Source of the DNA: Pseudoalteromonas sp. T1lg75
Lineage (GTDB): Bacteria > Pseudomonadota > Gammaproteobacteria > Enterobacterales > Alteromonadaceae
Direction of reading: 5' to 3'
Assembly: GCF_002964705.1 (NCBI RefSeq)
Contig: NZ_PQCD01000033.1
Span: 243,757-307,756, forward strand
Length of the DNA stretch: 64,000 bases
In this document: positions 53,004 to 59,637 of the stretch, in pieces
Layout of the letters: the number at the start of each line of letters is the position of its first letter
Position numbering within the stretch: the first letter of the stretch is position 1
Program-made: the position numbers and the translations under genes
Notes under the pieces: generated by a model
What the model was told of the DNA's origin: nothing
Database searches by the model: none
The model's input: the letters and a program-made list of their open reading frames with translations, nothing else

Positions 53004-54206
53004 ATGCATGCACATATCGAGCGCCTTTATAAAATTGCCGCTAAGTCAGAGCGTATTATTGTTGGATTGATGAGCGGTACTTCTATGGATGGCCTCGATG
53101 TAGCCCTGTGCCGTGTTCGCGGTGCCGGTACCCATACGCAAGTTGAGGTTCAACATTTTACTACTTGCCCTTATCCCGCAAGCTATCAACAGCGGGTACG
53201 TCAGGTTTTTGCCAAGCGTGATATTGACCTGCAGCACCTTACCTTGCTTAATCCCTGGATAGGGCAGTTGCATGGGCAATTGGTGAATGAATGTTTGGCG
53301 CGTTGGCACCTAGAGCCGCAGAGTGTTGATGTTATTGCCAGTCATGGGCAGACCGTCTATCACTGTCCGCAAAGCCAGCATGGGCTTAGCGACTATGGCA
53401 ACGCCACGCTGCAGCTTGGCGATGGTTGCCATCTAGCCCGTACTACCGGGATCATCACCCTGAGCGATTTTCGTCAAAAACACATAGCCGCAGGTGGCGA
53501 GGGTGCACCTTTGGCCGCCTATGGGGATTATTGGTATTTTGCCAGTAGCGATGAGCACCGAGTGTTGCTGAATATGGGCGGTATAGCGAATATGACCGTG
53601 CTGGCCAAAGATGCTCCCCTAGCAGACACCTTGTGCGCGGACATTGGCCCAGGGAATACCATGCTTGATGCCTATGTGCAGCGCTATTTTGCCCCCCTTG
53701 AATACGACAAAGACAGCCAATTGGCAAAACGGGGTAAGGTAGACCCGGCATTATTACGGGCCCTTTGCGCCCATCCGTTTCTTGCCAAGGCCATGCCCAA
53801 GACCACGGGCCCGGAAGTATTTAATCTCGCCTATTTACGCCAATGCCAAGCGCAAAGTGATACTCAGGAGTTAAATCATGAGGATGTGCTGGCCACCTTA
53901 TGTGAATTTGCCGCGCTGGCGATTGCTAAGCAGCTTAATGTCTTGGCAGATAAGCTAGGTGAAATTAAGGTCTATGCCAGCGGCGGTGGCATTCATAATC
54001 CATTGTTGATGGCGCGCATTCGCGCTTATTGCCTTACGGGTATAAGCCTGGACTCGTTGCAGCTGTTGGGTATAGAGCCGGATGCCAAGGAAGCGGTGTT
54101 ATTTGCCCTGTTGGCCAATGAGACCTTGGCCGGCAGCAGCATGAGCGATGCCGGTCATGCGGGCATGCCGGCGGTAAGCATGGGCAAAGTCAGTTTTCCC
54201 GACTAA
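53004..54206 (+). CDS. anmK: Anhydro-N-acetylmuramic acid kinase
   Basis: 400 residues with ATG 53004; an in-frame TTG at 52971 is possible, and the ribosome site is not decisive. The enzyme phosphorylates and opens 1,6-anhydroMurNAc in the cytoplasm during cell-wall recycling, giving MurNAc-6-P. Family motifs: G-L-M-S-G-T-S-M-D-G-L-D near 35, then S-H-G-Q-T-V-Y-H and G-G-I-A-N-M-T. The C-terminal A-S-G-G-G-I-H-N-P-L-L-M is the sugar-kinase signature. It is about 30 residues longer than E. coli AnmK at the N-terminus. The last four bases overlap the end of the convergent gene. Confidence 0.93.
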   Translation: MHAHIERLYKIAAKSERIIVGLMSGTSMDGLDVALCRVRGAGTHTQVEVQHFTTCPYPASYQQRVRQVFAKRDIDLQHLTLLNPWIGQLHGQLVNECLARWHLEPQSVDVIASHGQTVYHCPQSQHGLSDYGNATLQLGDGCHLARTTGIITLSDFRQKHIAAGGEGAPLAAYGDYWYFASSDEHRVLLNMGGIANMTVLAKDAPLADTLCADIGPGNTMLDAYVQRYFAPLEYDKDSQLAKRGKVDPALLRALCAHPFLAKAMPKTTGPEVFNLAYLRQCQAQSDTQELNHEDVLATLCEFAALAIAKQLNVLADKLGEIKVYASGGGIHNPLLMARIRAYCLTGISLDSLQLLGIEPDAKEAVLFALLANETLAGSSMSDAGHAGMPAVSMGKVSFPD

Positions 54207-54679
54207 GCCCAAATACGTTGGCAGTAGTCAACCAAACGGCGGGCTTTGGATTTATTTTGCAGGCCAGGGGTTAGGCTTTGGTACAGGCTTTGTGGGTGCA
54301 GATGAACGCTAAACTGAGCACTTTCTTTAATGATTTCATGACGACCGTGCAGGCTTAGCTGCAACAGTCCCTGGCCCTGTATTTCCAATTCCATGGACTC
54401 GGTGCTGGGGCGCAGCGTCAAAGCCACCATGGCACTATTAAGGTCACGCTCACTGACGCGATAGTGCGCCTGCAACTGGGCATGACGTTGCTCGGCAAAG
54501 CTCACGCTGGCATGAAGGCAGTCCCCTGGTTGGGCATTGTTTGGCAGACGGCAAAGCAGTTGCGGCGGCTGTTCGGGCGCGCCTAAAAGCACGGGCTGCT
54601 GCGTTAAACTATCAAAGTCTGCTAAAGCATTGTCGTTACGCAGTGCAAACACTGCCAACGGAGAGCGAAACTGGGTCAT
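54203..54679 (-). CDS. Conserved-looking hypothetical protein
   Basis: 158 residues from ATG 54679 with AGGAT just upstream. No signal peptide or membrane helix. The sequence is beta-rich in the middle (C-L-H-A-S-V-S-F-A, A-M-V-A-L-T-L-R, M-E-L-E-I-Q-G-Q-G-L-L-Q-L-S-L), with a basic C-terminus (K-S-K-A-R-R-L-V-D-Y-C-Q-R). I do not recognise the family. It is convergent with anmK (4-base overlap of stop regions) and follows the TonB-domain gene on the same strand by 135 bp. Confidence 0.65.
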   Translation of the reverse strand: MTQFRSPLAVFALRNDNALADFDSLTQQPVLLGAPEQPPQLLCRLPNNAQPGDCLHASVSFAEQRHAQLQAHYRVSERDLNSAMVALTLRPSTESMELEIQGQGLLQLSLHGRHEIIKESAQFSVHLHPQSLYQSLTPGLQNKSKARRLVDYCQRIWA

Positions 54680-54814
54680 ATCCTGTCAATTATTGCCGAT
54701 TTGCGGACAATTATGCGCCGTCAAAATGACAGTTTTATGACTTAGATCGAAATTTATACTTTTTTATTAGCTTAACGTAGCTTTATGCCCGTGTATTTAC
54801 TCGCCCGTTTTTTG

Positions 54815-55894
54815 TTAGGAGCCAAGTTTAAAGTCTAATCGGACCTTGGTTGTGGCTGCGACCGGCTGCCCATTTTCAAATTTAGGGGCATAGCGCCATT
54901 GTTCAACCGCCTTACGCGCTTCCCGTTCAAATTTGCTGCCGCCATCAGAATCAAGAACGGTCACCTGCTCCACAAGACCCGCCGGGTCTATGGTGATTTG
55001 CATTTCCACCCAACCTTCTTTGCCCCATCTTGCTGCGGAAATGGGGTATTTTGGATGCACTCGATAGATTGGCACCTGCTCAGCATCGTCACTCCAGGGC
55101 CTCATCTTCGCTATGGCCAGGCTATGCTCGGTGGCACTGTCTCTGTCTCCTTTTTGCTCATAGAGTTCTACCAACATTGAACGGGCTTGTAGCTCGAGAA
55201 GGTGGTCAAATTCAAGGTTATCATCAAAGACTTTGATTACATTAGTAAGTCGCTCTATGGATTCATTTTTATTGCCTCTAGCCCCGTGAACAATGGCTTG
55301 ATATAAGTTGATACGCACATACTCCAACGTATTGTTTGCAACATGACTTTGATAATAACTTTCGGCCTTGTCGAGATACTCGCGAGCCTGAGTCATGGCG
55401 TGAGGTTTGAAGTGGAAGCGTCTAATTAAAACCTGCGCAGCATTCACACGAAGATCCGCCAGCAGCTTAAAGTCCTTACTTTTGCTAGCAACCTCAATGG
55501 CCTGCTCTAAGTAATCTGTGGTGTCTATTCTGCCATCGGCGCTCTCCGCTAGACCGAAGAGAGGATCTATTTTTGCAAGCTCGGATGTCTCTTTATCATT
55601 GGCAAAGATTGATAAGGCGCGTTGATAAAGCTCGCTACGCTGCTCTCGTAATTCTTTGGAGTGAACGCCAAGGGTACCGGCATAGTTGATTGCCAGGTTA
55701 GCCACATTGACGGAGTCTTTGCCGAATTTCTCGACGCCTAGCGCGTAGGCTGCTTTTGCATATTGTCCAGCAGGTTGGCCGCTTTCTACAGCGTCTTTAT
55801 ACTTTTGGTAAGCGTGATTGAAACTGGTTTCTTGTGCGGCAACCGAAGTGCTTAATGCGGCGGAAATAGCGAGCGGAATGAGGGCCTTTAACAT
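54815..55894 (-). CDS. Exported TPR protein with TonB C-terminal domain
   Basis: 359 residues; ATG 55894 (AAGGA upstream) begins a signal peptide (MLKALIPLAISAALSTSVAA). TPR-like helical repeats span about 25-270. The C-terminal 90 residues form a TonB-type domain: Y-P-x-x-A-x-x-x-x-x-x-G-W-V-E-M-Q-I-T-I-D, then A-V-E-Q-W-R-Y-A-P-K-F. Unlike TonB itself there is no N-terminal membrane anchor, only a cleavable signal, so it is probably a periplasmic accessory protein (TPR plus energy-transduction-like fold). The regulatory region carries a perfect 9-bp inverted repeat (55962-55990). Confidence 0.85.
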   Translation of the reverse strand: MLKALIPLAISAALSTSVAAQETSFNHAYQKYKDAVESGQPAGQYAKAAYALGVEKFGKDSVNVANLAINYAGTLGVHSKELREQRSELYQRALSIFANDKETSELAKIDPLFGLAESADGRIDTTDYLEQAIEVASKSKDFKLLADLRVNAAQVLIRRFHFKPHAMTQAREYLDKAESYYQSHVANNTLEYVRINLYQAIVHGARGNKNESIERLTNVIKVFDDNLEFDHLLELQARSMLVELYEQKGDRDSATEHSLAIAKMRPWSDDAEQVPIYRVHPKYPISAARWGKEGWVEMQITIDPAGLVEQVTVLDSDGGSKFEREARKAVEQWRYAPKFENGQPVAATTKVRLDFKLGS

Positions 55895-55961
55895 ATCGAT
55901 GTCCTTGCGATTAGGAGGAACAAACACAGCTAAGGAAACAAGCTGATTAACTTAATTTTTA

Positions 55962-55990
55962 CTTTTAATTACAAGTAACATAATTAAAAG
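55962..55990. promoter_or_regulatory. Inverted repeat upstream of TonB-domain gene
   Basis: CTTTTAATT (55962-55970) and AATTAAAAG (55982-55990) are perfect complements with an 11-bp spacer, 68-96 bases upstream of ATG 55894 on the minus strand. Possible operator or promoter element. AT-rich, so some weight must go to chance. Confidence 0.4.
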
Positions 55991-56106
55991 ACGAAAACCA
56001 AGGCTTTCCCTTTGTGGGTAAACGTAAGCTTTTTGATAAGACAGCGAGCGGCAGTGACCTAGCATTAAACAGAGTTAAGTTTCAGGCTGGGATGTTGCTT
56101 GAGCAC

Positions 56107-56135
56107 AAAAAATAGCGCCTAACGCGCTATTTTTT
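56107..56135. terminator. Rho-independent terminator, bidirectional
   Basis: AAAAAATAGCGC / GCGCTATTTTTT with a 5-nt loop gives U-runs on both strands. It lies 47 bases after the minus-strand lipocalin-like gene ends, so it most likely ends that gene. Confidence 0.85.
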
Positions 56136-56182
56136 GGTTTTGAGTCAATTAGGCGCAGTGATATTTAGCGCCTAGCAAGGGT

Positions 56183-56698
56183 TTATTTAAACACCACTTC
56201 TTTTTGCGAGCGGCTATAGTGACGCTTTTGTTCCGGGGTCCATTCACCATTTTTTAAATATTGTGTTGTGACCACAAACTGCCCGTCGACGTATGAGCTG
56301 GTGGATTTCACCCGAGTGATCCCTTCACTGCTACCGCTCACATCCTCATAGGCAACGAAAGAGCCGTCGTCAGTCACTTCTAATGTTCCCTGAGTGTAAA
56401 AGCCTGCGGTGGTGAAGTAGTAGAACACCAGGGATTCTTTATCCTTATCCCAAAAAATCAGGGACTCGCCGCCATAGGCACCGTCATTAATACTGTGCAT
56501 TGTGCGTATCGCCGTACCGTTAAGTGCTCGTTCCCACTTGCCCACATCGGTGACATCAGGTTGCTCGGGGCCCATGCTGAAGGTGGACTCCCAGGTACCC
56601 AGGTAAGGTTCGAACACTTGCAGCTCGCTGGCAAGTTTGCCATTGGCACTCGCTATATGGGTACACAGCAGCAAGAAGGCGGAAAGTAAGTATTTCAT
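56183..56698 (-). CDS. Exported lipocalin-like (DUF1579-type) protein
   Basis: 171 residues from ATG 56698. Signal peptide 1-18 (ends A-S-A). The mature chain begins with F-E-P-Y-L-G-T-W-E-S, the G-x-W motif that opens lipocalin or nitrobindin-like barrels. Alternating strands follow (E-S-L-I-F-W-D, L-V-F-Y-Y-F-T-T-A, V-V-T-T-Q-Y). This resembles DUF1579-type proteins, which probably bind a small ligand. No haem-binding His is obvious. It is likely periplasmic. Function unknown. Confidence 0.7.
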   Translation of the reverse strand: MKYLLSAFLLLCTHIASANGKLASELQVFEPYLGTWESTFSMGPEQPDVTDVGKWERALNGTAIRTMHSINDGAYGGESLIFWDKDKESLVFYYFTTAGFYTQGTLEVTDDGSFVAYEDVSGSSEGITRVKSTSSYVDGQFVVTTQYLKNGEWTPEQKRHYSRSQKEVVFK

Positions 56699-56805
56699 CG
56701 GCGTCTTAATCTCTCGTAACTTTGGTTGTCTTTAAGAGTGAACGACAATCCTTGCGGGATCAAGAAAGAAGCAATGAATACAGTTGATTAGCTATGATAT
56801 CAAGA

Positions 56806-56825
56806 CCCTTTGTGTGCTCAAAGGG
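56806..56825 (-). terminator. Hairpin after Nramp gene
   Basis: CCCTTTG (56806-56812) pairs with CAAAGGG (56819-56825), loop 6 nt, downstream of the Nramp stop on the minus strand. The U-tract is poor (TCTTGAT), so confidence is modest. Confidence 0.45.
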
Positions 56826-56843
56826 CCGGAATATCGCCAATCA

Positions 56844-58043
56844 TTACAGCAGTGAAACAAGCTTGTAAGCGCTTAAGCCGACCACGGTAATAATGACCGG
56901 CAGGCTCAATAGGTTTACCAACCAGTTATTTTTATATTGGCCCATCACCTGCTTGTTATTGAGTAACCATAACAGGTATATACACACAATGGGCAAAAGT
57001 AAGGCATTGCTGGCTTGGGCAAAGATGATCACTGCTACGGGGTCGAGCCCCAAGCTGGCAACCGCGGTGCCAAAAACCAAGATGGCGAGGGCCACCAGCT
57101 TAAAGCGCGTATCTTCTACCGCGTCTGTGCCACCAAGCATACCACAGACCGCATAAGCGCCGGCTAAGGGAGCGGTAATGGCACTGGTTAGGCCGGCGGC
57201 AAATAAACCAATGGCAAAGAAATACTGAGCATAGCTGCCGAGCAGGGGTTCCAGCTGTTTCGCCATATTAGCGGCATTGAGTGGGCCCGTATGCTGACCA
57301 AAGAAGGCGACGCTGGCGGTGGCGACTATGGCCAGGGTAATAAGACCGCCAAGACCCACCGAAAGACCCGTGTCCCAATTGTGTGTTCGAATAGCTTGGC
57401 CTACATCCTGTGGTTTGGCATCTTCTCTGGCAATCACTCCAGAGTGTAAAAACAGGTTATAAGGCACTATGGTGGTGCCGATCAGCGCCAGCACTGTGGT
57501 CAAAGAGTCAGCGGGCAGACTGGGTTTAAAACCGGCAAATAGCTCGCCAAATGATGGCGACGCAAGCACCATGGTGGCAATAAACACTATGCTCATAACG
57601 CCAACAAGGAGCATCAAGGTGCGCTCAATTAATTTGTATTTGCCGCTGTAAAGAAGCAGGGCGCTGACAAGGGCAATGACAGGTGTCCAGAAGCTTCCCG
57701 TGTGTTGTCCAAAGAGCCCTTGCAAACCGAGGCTTGCGCCACTTAGGTTTCCGGCCTCATAGGCGGCGCTGCCGATGCCGATGGCGCTGATCACCAAAAA
57801 GATTGCTAAATACTTTAATAGAGGCTGGTTTATATTATCGCGCAGGGCTGGCGCTAAGCCTTGACCACTAACCACGGCCAACCTCGCTGCCATGCTCTGC
57901 AATAAAATGGTGGCAAAGACCGAAAACACCAGCGCCCAAAGCAGGGTAAAACCAAAGCTGGCGCCGGCGACGGACGCGGTGGTAATGGTGCCTGGACCGA
58001 TAAAAGCGGCGGCAACGAGCAGGCCTGGGCCGAGTTTTTTCAT
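56844..58043 (-). CDS. Nramp-family transporter with altered metal-site residues
   Basis: 399 residues from ATG 58043. About 11 transmembrane helices typical of the Nramp (MntH) fold. The metal-binding residues differ from those of canonical members. The TM1 motif D-P-G-N is G16-P-G-T19. TM6, usually M-P-H-N, is V193-P-Y195-N, with F-L-H-S retained afterwards. The substrate may therefore not be Mn2+ or Fe2+. Related bacterial Nramp proteins with GPGT exist, and others of this kind carry Mg2+ or still-unknown ions. It follows soxR on the same strand by 111 bp. A dyad AGCGCT-N9-AGCGCT (58066-58086) lies before the ribosome site. Confidence 0.85.
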   Translation of the reverse strand: MKKLGPGLLVAAAFIGPGTITTASVAGASFGFTLLWALVFSVFATILLQSMAARLAVVSGQGLAPALRDNINQPLLKYLAIFLVISAIGIGSAAYEAGNLSGASLGLQGLFGQHTGSFWTPVIALVSALLLYSGKYKLIERTLMLLVGVMSIVFIATMVLASPSFGELFAGFKPSLPADSLTTVLALIGTTIVPYNLFLHSGVIAREDAKPQDVGQAIRTHNWDTGLSVGLGGLITLAIVATASVAFFGQHTGPLNAANMAKQLEPLLGSYAQYFFAIGLFAAGLTSAITAPLAGAYAVCGMLGGTDAVEDTRFKLVALAILVFGTAVASLGLDPVAVIIFAQASNALLLPIVCIYLLWLLNNKQVMGQYKNNWLVNLLSLPVIITVVGLSAYKLVSLL

Positions 58044-58154
58044 ATTGTTAACCCTGTCTCTTTTTAGCGCTATTGAACTAAGCGCTCATCATTATTCTTG
58101 TTATCTAGTGCAGGTTAATAAGATATAGAAAAGCTGGCAATAAAGAAAACGACT

Positions 58155-58619
58155 CTACTTTTCATCTTTTTCCAGTTCGGGGTGCTCCAGTAATACGGCA
58201 CCGCTGCTAAGCTCCGCTAATTGGTCGTCTGGGTTGTATATAGGGCAATGTTGCATCGACAGGCAGCCGCAACCGATACAGCCGTCAACCTTGTCTCTAA
58301 GCCTCTGCATATACGCAATCTTCTCATCTAACTGCCTTTGCCAATGCCGCGATAGGCGTTGCCAGTCGGCCTTGGTTGGCGTGCGCTGATCCGGCAAGGT
58401 ACTCAGTGTTTCCTTAATTTCTTCGAGCGTTATGCCCATCTTCTGTGCCGCTTTGATCACGGCGAGGCGTCGCAATACATCACGTTTATAGCGGCGCTGG
58501 TTACCCTGGTTACGCCAACTGCGGATCAGTCCTTTCTTTTCATAAAAGTGCAATGTTGAAATACTTACGTCGGCGCGCTTGGCCACCAACCCCACGGACA
58601 GGTTCGCTTCTAATGTCAT
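58155..58619 (-). CDS. soxR: SoxR, redox-sensing MerR-family activator
   Basis: 154 residues from ATG 58619. MerR winged HTH (about 8-75; S-V-G-L-V-A-K-R-A-D-V-S-I-S-T-L-H-F-Y-E), then a dimer helix. The 2Fe-2S cluster is bound by C114-I-G-C117-G-C119-L-S-M-Q-H-C125, the exact C-x2-C-x-C-x5-C of SoxR. It activates target promoters when the cluster is oxidised by redox-cycling compounds. It is divergent from a flavodoxin-like reductase, with a sox-box promoter between the two genes that sits 10 bases before its own ATG, so autoregulation is likely. Confidence 0.96.
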   Translation of the reverse strand: MTLEANLSVGLVAKRADVSISTLHFYEKKGLIRSWRNQGNQRRYKRDVLRRLAVIKAAQKMGITLEEIKETLSTLPDQRTPTKADWQRLSRHWQRQLDEKIAYMQRLRDKVDGCIGCGCLSMQHCPIYNPDDQLAELSSGAVLLEHPELEKDEK

Positions 58620-58625
58620 TTGCTC

Positions 58626-58656
58626 TTGACCTAAACCTAAGTTGAGCTTTTAGCCT
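58626..58656 (+). promoter_or_regulatory. SoxR-controlled promoter with sox box
   Basis: -35 TTGACC (58626-58631), a 19-bp spacer typical of MerR-family promoters, and -10-like TAGCCT (58651-58656). The sox box ACCTAAACCTAAGTTGAGC (58629-58647) matches the E. coli soxS operator as I recall it at 14 of 19 positions, with TTGAG conserved. It drives the reductase gene starting at 58687. Confidence 0.65.
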
Positions 58657-58686
58657 ATTGCTAAATTTCAAATAAGGCAATTGGTT

Positions 58687-59238
58687 ATGGCTAAACAAAT
58701 TATTATCTTCAGCAGTGCACGACGTCACGGCAACACCTATAAAGCAGCACGAACGCTGGCGCGGCGATTGGATACCTATATATTGTTTCTAGACGATTTT
58801 CGAATAAAAAATTATTGCTATGAAATAAATGAGTATAAAGAGATTGAAGAAGATGATTTTCGAGCACTCATAGCTAAATTACTTACCTTTGAGCACTGGG
58901 TTTTCGCCTCTCCCGTTTACTGGTATAACACCACACCTCAGCTAAAGAACTTCTTTGATCGCCTCACCGACTATATGAATGAAGAAGAATTGCGCCCGCA
59001 ACTGAGGTTATTGCGTAACAAGCACATGTCGCTGCTGTCGACTAGTAACGTTGAACTCGGCCTAGACGCCTTTGCTGCTCCCTTTAAATTAAGCGCCGAA
59101 TATTTGGGGATGAGGTTTATTACCCACTACCATGCTTCGGCTCTGACACCTTCACAAATTAAAATTCATCTGGGCACTAGTCCATTTAGCAGGCCCTACT
59201 GGCATCGTTTATTCGTAAAGGTAATGGAAAAGAAGTAA
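58687..59238 (+). CDS. Flavodoxin-like NAD(P)H-dependent oxidoreductase, SoxR target
   Basis: 183 residues with ATG 58687 (AAGG nine bases upstream); an in-frame TTG at 58681 is not needed. The flavodoxin-like fold (NADPH-dependent FMN reductase group) is shown by I-I-I-F-S-S-A-R-R-H-G-N-T (FMN phosphate loop) and V-F-A-S-P-V-Y-W-Y-N-T-T-P-Q-L-K-N-F-F-D-R (FMN-binding loop). It reduces flavin, quinone or redox-cycling drugs in the cytoplasm. Placement beside soxR with a sox-box promoter supports a role in the response to redox-active compounds. Confidence 0.87.
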   Translation: MAKQIIIFSSARRHGNTYKAARTLARRLDTYILFLDDFRIKNYCYEINEYKEIEEDDFRALIAKLLTFEHWVFASPVYWYNTTPQLKNFFDRLTDYMNEEELRPQLRLLRNKHMSLLSTSNVELGLDAFAAPFKLSAEYLGMRFITHYHASALTPSQIKIHLGTSPFSRPYWHRLFVKVMEKK

Positions 59239-59637
59239 AAGAGGCAGGTCTGAATGATTTAGAAATTCGCTCTTAAAATCTTTAACTTACGTTATATTTT
59301 GAATTCTTAAATGTAAATAGTTTGTTCCTTAATTGTGTATTTAATTGATCTTATTTTAACATCTATATTATAAGTTGAATGTCAAGTGAATAAATGAAAC
59401 AAGAAGTATTAAAGTGTATCAATTCGTGAGGTTTTGGTCTGCATTAGTTGCCCCTGTTGACAGAGAGTAAATTGAACATTTTTTATTAATAAAAAAATAT
59501 GGATTTTTTTATCTATTTTTGTTGTAAAAAATTGTGGGAGTGGGTAAAACATTTTCGTGCCCAATTTTAATTTTGCTATTTAAGCCAAGTTAATAAGCTT
59601 TTTGGGTAGGTGATAATAAAAAATTCAGGGAATAAAA
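59239..59637. other. AT-rich region upstream of TonB-dependent receptor, 399 bp
   Basis: Very AT-rich, with several A/T tracts and no supported protein gene. A TTGACA is at 59457-59462, followed 18 bases later by TTTTAT, a possible promoter for the receptor. The receptor ATG (59638) has AGGGA before it. No Fur-like or other known box was identified. Confidence 0.6.
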
